Shown piece after piece: positions 22,990-35,900 of a stretch of DNA of 64,000 nucleotides. The stretch is from Mercurialis annua. Its lineage: Eukaryota; Streptophyta; Magnoliopsida; Malpighiales; Euphorbiaceae. The notes beneath the pieces are model-generated. The model saw only the letters and a program-made list of their open reading frames with translations, did no database searches and was not told the DNA's origin. The position numbers were made by a program, and so were the translations under genes. Numbering within the stretch: the first letter of the stretch is position 1; every line of letters begins with the position of its first letter. Location of the stretch: positions 10,480,501 through 10,544,500 of the forward strand of contig NC_065571.1 of NCBI RefSeq assembly GCF_937616625.2, in the 5' to 3' direction.

Positions 22990-23335
22990 ATTGCCGACAA
23001 ACAATCTTTCGGTAAAATGTTCAATGAAACGCAATGTTTCACTTAATTGCATATTAGTGACGAATTTATCAGTCCGTCGCTAAATTTAACGACAGAGTAT
23101 AATATCCATCGCTAAATTTGAGACACAAAGTTGGCAGGAGTTCTTCCACCAAATTAGCGACAGATTTGTCGCTAAAATCCGTCGCTAAATTGTGTCGCCA
23201 ATTGCCTGCCACGTTTAGCGACACATTCTGTCACTAATCCGTGGGAAATTTAGCAATGAACAAATCCGTCGGTAAATAATAAAAATTAGCGATGAATTTT
23301 AATCCGTCGTTAACCTCCTTTTTTCTAGTATAGTG
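22990..23335 (+). mobile_element. terminal part of a CACTA element
   Basis: Many direct and inverted CCGTCGCTAAATT / AGCGACAGA words (subterminal repeats) precede an end ...TTTTTTCTAGTATAGTG at 23335, whose reverse complement starts CACTATACTAG. Subterminal repeats plus a CACTA end indicate an En/Spm-type element. The opposite end is not recognised; a weak candidate is CACTAGAGG near 22871. Confidence 0.6.
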
Positions 23336-23339
23336 ACAT

Positions 23340-24057
23340 ACATCTCTCATTATCCTTTGGTTCCATTAGGTTTTGAATTTTTTCCTCATTTATTTTAATC
23401 CGTCGTTAATCTCCTTTTAACGATGTTTATTCTTCTTCGGAGTCTTTAGTTTATTCTGCCATTTTTAGGGCGGTTATGTTATATGCTTCTTTTTATCCTC
23501 ATTTCCCATATTTCAGAAATAATGCGTTTAGATGCATTGATTGTTTTGTAAAGACCAGTTTGATTGATTTCTTTTGCATCCTTTTTTCCCTCCACTTTTT
23601 GTGATTGTGCTTTACCATGCTATCATTTATAAACTAAAAAAAGAAGTACACCAACAAATTCCAAACAGCAAATAAACTTTGACAACCTTACACATTTCAT
23701 GCAACAAATAGAACATGGTATGGTTTTCAACTTACCATTGAATAACCTAGCATCATAACCACATAACTTATCAACTTGGTAACCTTGTTAGGAGTACATT
23801 TTATATCTCGGACTTATCCACTGGAAAACTTTATTAGGAAGTGATATTTTATATGGTTCCGTTCTGCGACTTGAATGAAAATACATGCAAAGATTGCAAT
23901 TTGTTAGTAATTATAAAGTACAACAACTTATATACATTAATATATTTTAACATTAATTATCACCCTTCTAAAAAAAGCGCATCATATATAATTCTAACTT
24001 TTTTAGGAATCCTCTTTATGTTCTTTTCTCGGACCGTTGATTTGTAGCCTTTTTATA
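23340..24057. other. intergenic DNA
   Basis: No supported gene or bounded repeat. Confidence 0.35.
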
Positions 24058-24293
24058 AGTCGTAACTTTTAATATGCCATCAAATATGCGCCACTTCTTG
24101 TGCGAAAGTTTGTAGTTTGAGTTTTTTCCTTTTTTTAGGTTTTTAATATATATAAATTCATAAAAGAAGAAGAAGAGTCGTAACTTTTAATATGCCATCA
24201 AATATGCGCCACTTCTTGTGCGAAAGTTTGTAGTTTGAGTTTTTTCCTTTTTTTAGGTTTTTAATATACATAAATTCATAAAAAAAGAAGAAG
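24058..24293 (+). repeat. 118-bp tandem duplication
   Basis: Units 24058-24175 and 24176-24293 are almost identical (start AGTCGTAACTTTTAATATGC). The only differences noticed are near the (AT)n and A-rich ends, so the duplication is recent. Confidence 0.95.
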
Positions 24294-24512
24294 ATAAAGA
24301 TGGCCATAAAACCCACTCATATTCATGAATCACGCTGGACAAATTTGTTGACTAATTATATCAGTCTGTGATGAGCCAATTATTGGGAACATTATTGAAG
24401 ATGCTTTTGATATCTTCCATAGGAAATGTACAATTGGGATTATGTTTTCAATCAGTATGAGTGGAGCAAAAGAGATCAGACTAATAGCAAAATTTTAAGT
24501 GTATAAATTCTT

Positions 24513-24822
24513 GGGATAATATTATAAAAATTCACGAACTTTACACGTTTTCTCATTTTTAATCATGCATTTTAAATTTTCTCATTTTCATGCACGAACT
24601 ATCATTTTTTCTCAAATTCATGCACGGTGCTGAGGTGTCACGGCTCCATTGGTGTAATTCACTGAGGCGGAGGTCATTTTACACTAATGAATGAGTGCCA
24701 CCTCGGCACCGTGTATGAATTTGGGAAAAAGTGGTAGTTCGTGTATGCAAATGAAAAAATTTAAATTTCGTGATTAAAATGAGAAAACGTATAAAGTTAT
24801 TGATTTTTTTTGACATTAACCT
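24513..24822. mobile_element. MULE-type MITE, 310 bp
   Basis: Long inverted repeats (inner match AACTTTACACGTTTTCTC / reverse) are flanked by an exact 9-bp duplication TAAATTCTT (24504-24512, 24823-24831). The middle holds a near-palindromic GGTGCTGAGGTGTCAC / GTGCCACCTCGGCACC. Confidence 0.8.
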
Positions 24823-24831
24823 TAAATTCTT

Positions 24832-25929
24832 TTTAAAATAAATACAGTATGGATCCCATAAAAATTATATTTTAACATTGATTAATCAACTAACTAATTA
24901 TTTAACTAATTATAATTTTTAAATCTATTTAATAAAGTCTAATGAAAATCAATAATAAGAAAAAGTAATAAATAATATTTTGTATGAATTTTAAATAAAT
25001 TTATTTTTAATATCTATCAACAAATTTTATCCTATACAATATTATAATTATGTGCTCTAAAAGAGCTTTTAACACCAAACTTTTCTTTTGTGAATTTAAT
25101 AAAATAAAAGCAGGTAAACACGACAATGTCTCTCCCAAAAAACTCTAATCCTAACTGAAAAAGTCTCTTTTTCGGATAAGTAGAAAAGTGATAAAGAATA
25201 AAACGTCCGATGATGATTTTTAGAAACAACCCTTTGGGTGACGTATGAACAAAAATCATCAATAGAAATTAAAAATTAATACATAACAAAATAGAAAGAG
25301 GAAAAAAAAGATTCAGATTAAGAGGATATGATGGTGGCGAAGCCGTAATATTTCGTTGCTTCAAATTCTCTGTGACGAATAGGATTGATTTTTTCATATT
25401 TGATTTATTATTTGTTTCAAATCTCTGATTGTTTGTGTTATAAATTGAATATTTTAAATAAATTATAAAAAAATTTAAATAGAATTTGCTAAGAAATTCC
25501 ATGGAAGAAAATGAAAAAAAGAAGTTGCAGAGAAAATGAGAAAAAAAAGACGAAGAGAAAGAAGAAGAAAAAAAAGAAAAAAAAGAGAAAAAAAGATGTA
25601 AATGTGTTTTAAAGAAGCACAGTAGAAATGCAATTAAATTATTTAGCTAATTTAGAGTACAACTACAAATAATAGAAAAATAGAGTAAAAAAGTAAATAT
25701 GTGAAAATGAGATATTGAGAACAACTTTAATTTTTTTTTTTCAAATTCCTCTATTTCCTTAACCCTCTTGAAAAAAGGAAATTCCGTAGCCAGTAAATGG
25801 TTTAGCGTTGCCAAATTTACGGACCGCATAAGAAAGCAAAATGAAATTGGATCTGTTTCTTTCAGAGCAACAAGATTAAAATATTATTGATGATTCAACA
25901 CTCCTCATCTATGAAAATTATAAAATTAT
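24832..25929. other. intergenic DNA; distal TPS1 5' flank
   Basis: No gene. The part at about 25740-25900 (agccagtaaatggttt, aagcaaaatgaaattgg) is shared with 46820-46910 upstream of TPS2, so the tandem duplication that made the two TPS genes included more than 1 kb of 5' flank. Confidence 0.5.
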
Positions 25930-26736
25930 TGCGGTTCAACAGGTTAAATATTTTTGCAGAATCAAATTATAAAAAATATATAACGGCTACATACTACTAA
26001 CAAAACAGTTACTAAATTATAAAAATTATGAAATAATTTTCGAATTATAGCTTTTTATTAAAGAATTATCGAATTATACATGTGGACAAGAAAAAGTTAT
26101 AAAACACCTATAGTAACCATTTTGTAAGAAGATTATAGTTGGATGATATTTCATAATTTTTATAATTCGGTAACCATTATTTAGAAAGATTATAGTTCAA
26201 TAACCATAAAAATATTTTGACCTAATGCCTTAAAATCCCCTGATTTTGTAGTCCCTTTTCGATTCTATTCTGGCGTTGAAAACTTATTAGTTTTCCCTAT
26301 TTTGCATTTTATCATTTCAATTGTACTCTAAATTTTTAACACTTACAAAAAAAGTAAATCTAAATAACTAAAAACCATCTTTTAAGATAAAATTAAATTC
26401 ATTTCCATTCAAAAAAGTACAATTAAGTCATTTATTTTTAAAAACGAACTAAAAACCATAATTAAATTAAAACTAATTTAAATTCTTAATCAATTTAACT
26501 AAATCTAAATAAATTTTAAGCATGTACAATTAATATATGCTACACATGGCAAACGTTTTTGATTTTTTTCCAAATGAAGAAGACGTCAATTTTAATATTT
26601 CAGAGTACAATTGAAACGATAAAATAAAAAATAGAGTAAAATTGACAAGTTTTCAACGTCAGGCTAGAATCAAAAAGGGGTTACAAAGTCGGTTTTTTTT
26701 AAGGTATTGGCCAAATATTTTCATCTCTTTCTAGTG
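25930..26736. mobile_element. MULE copy in the TPS1 promoter, interrupted by a MITE
   Basis: Ends containing TAAATATTTTT and many GGTTAC(C)-A(A/T)TTATA words match the intact MULE at 47456-48208. The right part is split by the MITE at 26219-26712. Outer boundaries are approximate. Confidence 0.5.
26219..26712. mobile_element. MULE-type MITE in the TPS1 promoter, 494 bp
   Basis: Inverted repeats of >100 bp (GACCTAATGCC... / ...GGTATTGGCC, inner TTGAAAACTTATTAGTTTT against inverted CTTTTCAACGTC region) are flanked by an exact 9-bp duplication AAATATTTT (26210-26218, 26713-26721). It is the same family as 39463-39948 and 41934-42437. It lies only ~140 bp upstream of the TPS1 TATA box. Confidence 0.85.
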
Positions 26737-26852
26737 CTAATGTTCGCTTAAGTAATCGATATGCCTTTAATTACTCAATTATTGTTGTAATATCCCTATG
26801 GTTACTCTTTGTATATTTGGCATATTAGGCTACTAATGTACAAGACTTTGCC

Positions 26853-26862
26853 TTATATATAT
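26853..26862 (+). promoter_or_regulatory. TATA box of TPS1
   Basis: TTATATATAT lies 64 bp upstream of the ATG at 26926, within a block conserved upstream of TPS2 (tgcctttaattactcaatta ... tgtacaagactttgcctt). A second TATA-like ATATATAG follows at 26870-26877. Confidence 0.5.
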
Positions 26863-26925
26863 GCTAATAATATATAGAAGACTTTGCATAAGGAAGGTAC
26901 AAGGATAAGTTGCAGATATCCCATA

Positions 26926-29900
26926 ATGTCTAATCAGATTTCAGCAGTTTCTTCAATCCACATTCCAACATCTAATCATGTCAAACGTTCATCTTCTACT
27001 CATCATCCAACAATATGGGGAGATCAGTTTCTCAATTGTGTCACTGATTCTAAGGTGAAGTGCCCTATTTTTCATGCAATTTGTTTCTCTTTTATGTAAC
27101 TGTTAAGACCATGTTTTTTGGTCTGTGAAATTTGGTGGAATTGCTTCATCAGCATATACATATTTCTATCATGAATGTAATTTCCTTCAGCAGATAATCG
27201 ATGCTTCGAACGAGCAGCAACACGAAGGATTAAGGCAAGAAGTGAGAACACTATTGATAACCAATATGAAGAGTGAGCCTAGCAAATTATTGGGTTTGAT
27301 TGATGCGGTTCAGCGGTTAGGCGTTGATTACCATTTCAAGAGTGAGATAAAAGAAGCACTGCAAAAGATTTTCGACGACGACCATGAGATCAAGGACCTT
27401 TACACTGTTGCTCTTCGATTTCGACTGCTCAGACAGCATGGAATTAAGGTTTCATCTGGTAATTAATCCCTTTATAACCAAGAGTAATATGTACATGTAC
27501 ATGTGTAGTTAAAGACTGGTGTACCCACTTTTTGCCTCTTATTTCCCCTTGATTCGAACGAGTATAAGGGTTAATTATATAAAAAAAAATCACGACCTGA
27601 CCTTCGTATATAATTTTATTTTTAAATACGATTTTTAAAAGTTACCACATAAAGGCACAATTTTTCATTTTTTTTATAAATTCATAATTTCAGTGCATTT
27701 TTGTTGACTAAACCATCAATAAAACACCCAGATTATAAATCGACAATAAATTTTATTATCTTTCAGCTAGAAAATGTAGGCTTTAGAATTTTTAGTCAGA
27801 AAAATTACTCCAAAGTTCACTTTAGAAAGAGATTTGAAAAAGAAAAATGAAAGATCGTGTCTCTTTATGCTAACTTTTAAAATTCGTGTTTAAAATAAAA
27901 TTACATGCAAAAATCGTGACTTTTTATATGATTAATCCAGAATATAATTTATGTGTTGAATGAGTGGTGAAACATAGGATTAGGATATAGAGTTGTTGGA
28001 AAATAATCGCAAGTGTACGATATCGCTCAAGTAATATAACTTGGAAGACCAAGTATCGATCCCACAGAGACAATGGACTTAATCACTAATTTCAAATATT
28101 CTTTAATCGGCTAGCTAGAAAAATCAATAGGATTTGTAATTTAATTAAACTAATATAAACTGAAAACAAATAATAAAATAGGGTTTAAAACAATAAGATT
28201 AAAAAGTTCAAGGATTGATAATCCCAAATAAATAAGTAAAATTATGGAATAGGATTTCTTAGTGATTTTATCGCGAATCGAGCTATTCTAAAGCACCGAA
28301 TCCCGCCCTCTCAAGCCTCAAAGATCCGAATAAAATCACAACCTAATTAACTAACCAATTATTAACTCGCTCTCACGATATTAAAACTGAATTAGATAAT
28401 CAAATTATAATTATGAAGCAAACTCAACGACTACCTAAATTCCAACCCGCTCTCACGGCGTTTTTCTTTAAGTTCTTAATTATCTATGTCTATTTAATTA
28501 ACAATCTCTCAATTAGTTAATTAAACACAAAATCATGAACTAAGTAGCTAATTTAATCCAAGCAATAAGATTAATAATTAAGACACGAATTAACACTAAT
28601 CCATCAAATCCAAGTAATTACCAATTTATAAGTTCATATCAACCCTCGAACAAGGGTTTTAGTTACTCATATTAAAACTGAAACAAAACAAGAAGGATGA
28701 TGAAGAAGAAAACATAATTAAACAATAAATACCGGAGTTGTCAATTTCGGAAAGAATCGTCTTGATTAAGCTTGAAATCTTCAACAATCGTCTTGCAGAA
28801 ACTAATTATAAACTACTTATAAACTGCTGAGAAACAGAAAACTAAAACGCTAATCTAAGAGAAAATAATTAAAACTAATGTATTCTAAATTATTCTACAT
28901 ACTAAATTGAGTCTAGTACAAGGTCTTTATATAGTAGGAGAAGTTCCGGAGTCTTCTAATTCGTATTGCAAATCAATTTGTAATAGGAGTTGTAATTGTG
29001 AGTTGAGGAAGAATTTCACTCCAAATCAAATCCTGAAGCATGCGTGTTTTACTCTTGTCCCGTTCGGGAAAACTGTAGTTCCGTTCGTGACATGTCCAAT
29101 TTTCTTCTTTCCCGAACGGAACAAACCATTCACGTTCGAAAAACTTGTTGCCGAGAGCAAAGCTCTCGTTCGGGACACTCTTTCCCGTTCGAGACACAAT
29201 TTCAGCTGCGAAACTACTAACTTCAAAACTTCATAACTCGATGTAGAAAACTCCAAATGAGTCGGTTCTTGAACCGCTGGAAAGCTTAGGATGTCTACTT
29301 TATTTCTTATGAAGAACATAAAGTCATTTGAAGTCATTATCTGCTCCAAAATTGCCAATGAATGCGCCGGGGTCAGATTTTCATGTGTGCAAATGTGCTT
29401 TCTTCATTCCCAAGCTTCACGACCTCGATCTAATCCACGATTTATACTCTTTATTGCTCAAAATGCTCCATAATCACTAAATAATCCTTGAAACACTAAC
29501 ACACACCATAAAGCATAAAAATACTAAATAATGTATGCATAATACGATAAAAGTGATTAAATACGCTTAGAAACGACTCGGAATATAGGAGTAATTTTAC
29601 TCCTATCAAACATCCTCACACTTACCCTTTGCTTGTCCTCAAGCAAGAAATAAATCTTACTCTACAAAACATGTTAGAAAACTTAGCACAATCTTGAAAA
29701 TATATCAATAATAGAAATCCCCAAACCTATGAACAATATGAAAAACAAACTTCTAAACCCGACAACTAAATAATGATGCAATCAAATAATAATAATAATT
29801 TTATGACATAATTCAATATAACAACGGTTACTAACTCATTAGTACAAGGTCAAATTGAATCACACTTCAAGCTTTACTATCACTTGCGGGACATGGAAAA

Positions 29901-32900
29901 TAATCGATTTCTCACTTAGGCAAATCATAGTACAATTTAGTAAAAACTAAGCTAATGGCATCAATATTTCAACAAGTAGGGTATATAACAAAGAAAGCTC
30001 ACAATTGAAAACATGAATACTCACCATAAGCTTGCTCATAGTCCCGGACTCCGCTACTTGATTCGGTAATCAACAAAAATCATATGGTCTTTTATTGGGT
30101 TGTAATGTGGCTAAGGTAAAGGGTAGGTAAAAAGGTTTAAACAAAGGCTAATTATCAACTTAATACACTATTTATTACTACTATTAACTTCTAGGTTGAT
30201 ATAACTCCGATTTTGCGTTTATATGAACTCATAACTTTCTTTTCTTTTTTTGAATTACGCTCTACTCATTGCTTTTTGCAATCTCAGAATTTTTCTTCTT
30301 TTTGAAGCTTTTTGCTTGCAAATTTCTATCTCTTTTTTTTTTCTTTTCTTTCAATCTTTTTCAAGGCGCAAACTTAATCTTTTAAGCACAATGTAGTTCA
30401 CTTTCTCTTTTCACTAATCTTGAGTTATTAATCACCTATATTCATCATAATCATAGCAAATAATATATAAAGTCGATAAGGTAAACAAAAGAGGTAAAAC
30501 ATAGAACGGTAAATGGTAAAATATGGTAAAAACAATAAAAAAGGTTTAAGGCTCAAATTGGTGTAATCTAGGGGATAAGGGTAGTCTATTTAGTGGTCTA
30601 AAAGAAAGGTAATACCTAATTGCCATAATCATCTAATTGTTGAAAACTCAATCGTGTAACTTTAAACGGACACCGAGCAAGTTCTAGGAATAAAACATGA
30701 AATCAACACTCACAACAAGAAAATTAAGCTCAAAACTCTCAAAAGTGTGTAGTGTTATGCCATAAACTCAATTCCTACAAAAATTATGCTACTTATGCCA
30801 AAAGTTGAAAACGATTATAAAAATAAACAATCGACATGTCATGAATCCGCATCAAGTTATTCAATTATGTTTCAACGATTTGAACAAGTCTAAATTTTGA
30901 ATTCACCCTTATTTCATCGGATTATGTCAACGAATTATTAAGTTATTAAGCAAGCATCACTTATCAATTGTCGAATTAAGAAATCGCGTTCATACATTCA
31001 TCGATTCGGGAAAATCTAAGATTGACAAATTTAAAAGATAACACCAAATCAACTAACACTTTTTTCATAATTGAAAGACAAAGATTTAAAACGATACAAG
31101 TATCGATCCCACAGAGACAATGGACTTAATCACTAATTTCAAATATTCTTTAATCGGCTAGCTAGAAAAATCAATAGGATTTGTAATTTAATTAAACTAA
31201 TATAAACTGAAAACAAATAATAAAATAGGGTTTAAAACAATAAGATTAAAAAGTTCAAGGATTGATAATCCCAAATAAATAAGTAAAATTATGGAATAGG
31301 ATTTCTTAGTGATTTTATCGCGAATCGAGCTATTCTAAAGCACCGAATCCCGCCCTCTCAAGCCTCAAAGATCCGAATAAAATCACAACCTAATTAACTA
31401 ACCAATTATTAACTCGCTCTCACGATATTAAAACTGAATTAGATAATCAAATTATAATTATGAAGCAAACTCAACGACTACCTAAATTCCAACCCGCTCT
31501 CACGGCGTTTTTCTTTAAGTTCTTAATTATCTATGTCTATTTAATTAACAATCTCTCAATTAGTTAATTAAACACAAAATCATGAACTAAGTAGCTAATT
31601 TAATCCAAGCAATAAGATTAATAATTAAGACACGAATTAACACTAATCCATCAAATCCAAGTAATTACCAATTTATAAGTTCATATCAACCCTCGAACAA
31701 GGGTTTTAGTTACTCATATTAAAACTGAAACAAAACAAGAAGGATGATGAAGAAGAAAGCATAATTAAACAATAAATACCGGAGTTGTCAATTTCGGAAA
31801 GAATCGTCTTGATTAAGCTTGAAATCTTCAACAATCGTCTTGCAGAAACTAATTATAAACTACTTATAAACTGCTGAGAAACAGAAAACTAAAACGCTAA
31901 TCTAAGAGAAAATAATTAAAACTAATGTATTCTAAATTATTCTACATACTAAATTGAGTCTAGTACAAGGTCTTTATATAGTAGGAGAAGTTCCGGAGTC
32001 TTCTAATTCGTATTGCAAATCAATTTGTAATAGGAGTTGTAATTGTGAGTTGAGGAAGAATTTCACTCCAAATCAAATCCTGAAGCATGCGTGTTTTACT
32101 CTTGTCCCGTTCGGGAAAACTGTAGTTCCGTTCGTGACATGTCCAATTTTCTTCTTTCCCGAACGGAACAAACCATTCACGTTCGAAAAACTTGTTGCCG
32201 AGAGCAAAGCTCTCGTTCGGGACACTCTTTCCCGTTCGAGACACAATTTCAGCTGCGAAACTACTAACTTCAAAACTTCATAACTCGATGTAGAAAACTC
32301 CAAATGAGTCGGTTCTTGAACCGCTGGAAAGCTTAGGATGTCTACTTTATTTCTTATGAAGAACATAAAGTCATTTGAAGTCATTATCAGCTCCAAAATT
32401 GCCAATGAATGCGCCGGGGTCAGATTTTCATGTGTGCAAATGTGCTTTCTTCATTCCCAAGCTTCACGACCTCGATCTAATCCACGATTTATACTCTTTA
32501 TTGCTCAAAATGCTCCATAATCACTAAATAATCCTTGAAACACTAACACACACCATAAAGCATAAAAATACTAAATAATGTATGCATAATACGATAAAAG
32601 TGATTAAATACGCTTAGAAACGACTCGGAATATAGGAGTAATTTTACTCCTATCAAACATCCTCACACTTACCCTTTGCTTGTCCTCAAGCAAGAAATAA
32701 ATCTTACTCTACAAAACATGTTAGAAAACTTAGCACAATCTTGAAAATATATCAATAATAGAAATCCCCAAACCTATGAACAATATGAAAAACAAACTTC
32801 TAAACCCGACAACTAAATAATGATGCAATCAAATAATAATAATAATTTTATGACATAATTCAATATAACAACGGTTACTAACTCATTAGTACAAGGTCAA

Positions 32901-35900
32901 ATTGAATCACACTTCAAGCTTTACTATCACTTGCGGGACATGGAAAATAATTGATTTCTCACTTAGGCAAATCATAGTACAATTTAGTAAAAACTAAGCT
33001 AATGGCATCAATATTTCAACAAGTAGGGTATATAACAAAGAAAGCTCACAATTGAAAACATGAATACTCACCATAAGCTTGCTCATAGTCCCGGACTCCG
33101 CTACTTGATTCGGTAATCAACAAAAATCATATGGTCTTTTATTGGGTTGTAATGTGGCTAAGGTAAAGGGTAGGTAAAAAGGTTTAAACAAAGGCTAATT
33201 ATCAACTTAATACACTATTTATTACTACTATTAACTTCTAGGTTGATATAACTCCGGTTTTGCGTTTATATGAACTCATAACTTTCTTTTCTTTTTTTGA
33301 ATTACGCTCTACTCATTGCTTTTTGCAATCTCAGAATTTTTCTTCTTTTTGAAGCTTTTTGCTTGCAAATTTCTATCTCTTTTTTTTTCTTTTCTTTCAA
33401 TCTTTTTCAAGGCGCAAACTTAATCTTTTAAGCACAATGTAGTTCACTTTCTCTTTTCACTAATCTTGAGTTATTAATCACCTATATTCATCATAATCAT
33501 AGCAAATAATATATAAAGTCGATAAGGTAAACAAAAGAGGTAAAACATAGAACGGTAAATGGTAAAATATGGTAAAAACAATAAAAAAGGTTTAAGGCTC
33601 AAATTGGTGTAATCTAGGGGATAAGGGTAGTCTATTTAGTGGTCTAAAAGAAAGGTAATACCTAATTGCCATAATCATCTAATTGTTGAAAACTCAATCG
33701 TGTAACTTTAAACGGACACCGAGCAAGTTCTAGGAATAAAACATGAAATCAACACTCACAACAAGAAAATTAAGCTCAAAACTCTCAAAAGTGTGTAGTG
33801 TTATGCCATAAACTCAATTCCTACAAAAATTATGCTACTTATGCCAAAAGTTGAAAACGATTATAAAAATAAACAATCGACATGTCATGAATCCGCATCA
33901 AGTTATTCAATTATGTTTCAACGATTTGAACAAGTCTAAATTTTGAATTCACCCTTATTTCATCGGATTATGTCAACGAATTATTAAGTTATTAAGCAAG
34001 CATCACTTATCAATTGTCGAATTAAGAAATCGCGTTCATACATTCATCGATTCGGGAAAATCTAAGATTGACAAATTTAAAAGATAACACCAAATCAACT
34101 AACACTTTTTTCATAATTGAAAGACAAAGATTTAAAACGATACAAGGCATTGAAATAAACTATAAATATCCTAAAACACCCTAATACTATCTACTAAAAC
34201 ACAAAAACACAAGAAAAACAACAATAATAAAAACAAACACAAACTAAACCTAAGAAAACATAAATAAACAAACAATAATAAATAAATAAAAATCCTAACT
34301 AAACGATATGTTTTTCCTCCATCCTCACACTATTTCATGCAATGTCCTCAGTGTAATGAAATAAAAAAATTGAAAAACATGAGTGTAAGATGAAAGCAAA
34401 ATAATACCTCTTGGGATTGCCTCCCAAGTGCGCTTTAGTTAGAGTCTAAAGCTAGACTCTTCGCGTAAGGTTGCTAAAAATAAAACCTAACATGAGGAAG
34501 CCGTCTTGGTAGCATCTTCTCCCTCTTTTTCCTTGTTGGCTCCTTCAAGAAAAACTCGGATGATATAGAGTATGCTTGTACTCTATAGTAGAGAACATGA
34601 GGAGTATGAAGCATATTCATATGTTTAGTATTATTTCCATCATACTCGGAATCAAACCCTTCTAAGAATGGATCTTTGAAATCAAAGGTTTTATTAAATT
34701 CCTCGTAGAGTACCGTAATACCAAATTGCTCTCCACTTTCATTATTTAAACTCATGGATGTTGTAATTGGGTGGAAAATCGGAGTTTCAAGTTCACCATC
34801 CTCACACTGTTCTTTTTCGACCTCTACATGTACCTTTGTTGGATGATGTCCAACTAAGGCATTGACATATGGAATTTCAGCTATCTCATCCTCACTATTG
34901 ATCGGCACATCGTCAACTTGAACCACCTTCGTAACATATGGATTGTAAAGTGATTTTCCGCTTCGAAGCTCAATTACTTTTACTTGCTCTTTTAGATTTG
35001 ATTCTGTTGTAGATGGTAGACCATCTTGAGCTATATTTTAAATCAAAATAGCCAATTGAGAAATTTGCGTCTCAAGACGGTGGTTGACCGCGGCTTGATT
35101 TTGGAAACCGGTTCTCATCTCCTCAATGAATTCGTCAATCTTGCTTCCTTCATCCACATTCCAATTTTGCTGAAAATCCGGTGATTGTTGTGGTTCATTA
35201 TCAAAGTTGGAATTGAAATCCCATTCGTTTTGATGTGGGTGATAACTTGAATTAAAGTTCAAATTTTCATTGAAGTTCTCCCAAGTATCGTTCCAACCAT
35301 AAGTTTCACTATCTTGCCATTGATCACCCATATAGTTGGCATGTCCATTCCAATCTGGATAGAGTACATGACAGTCAGCTCGAGTATGACCAAAATCCCC
35401 ACAAATTTCACAGTTATACTGAAAATTTCGGTACTGCATATAATTTTGATTCCATGCCATTACTCTTTCCAAAATAGGTACACCAAAAACAAATTGAGGA
35501 AAAACCAACAAATATCAAATTTCCTGCACACCCAAAAACAAGAACACCCCACGTAAAATCCAATAAACACAAAAAAATAAAAATAAAAAACAGAAAATAA
35601 AAGCTAACACAATCAAGAATATAATGCTCTTAATTTATTAAGTACGCAATTGTCCCCGGCAACGGCGCCAAAAACTTGTTGGAAAATAATCGCAAGTGTA
35701 CGATATCGCTCAAGTAATATAACTTGGAAGACCAAGTATCGATCCCACAGAGACAATGGACTTAATCACTAATTTCAAATATTCTTTAATCGGCTAGCTA
35801 GAAAAATCAATAGGATTTGTAATTTAATTAAACTAATATAAACTGAAAACAAATAATAAAATAGGGTTTAAAACAATAAGATTAAAAAGTTCAAGGATTG

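Larger units (their letters stand above)
28054..34146. repeat. 3,047-bp tandem duplication within the retrotransposon
   Basis: Unit 1 (28054-31100) and unit 2 (31101-34146) each run from within the LTR to within the internal region. They differ by a handful of substitutions and one base in a T-run near 30330/33380. CAAG is present at all three borders (28050-28053, 31097-31100, 34143-34146), so the duplication joined two sites sharing only 4 bp. Confidence 0.95.

Noticed and set aside
22871..23335. A complete CACTA element from CACTAGAGG to the CACTA end at 23335
   Set aside because: The proposed left end matches the right terminus only in the first five bases and the 3-bp flanks differ.
28907..29358. 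Open frames of 74-110 codons on both strands, repeated identically at 31954 and 36590
   Set aside because: They lie in the U3 of LTR copies, exist on both strands because of the GC palindromes, and show no domain.
29609..35676. Repeated segments as a satellite or CRISPR-like array
   Set aside because: They are two copies of one retroelement region; spacing and content are explained by a single tandem duplication.
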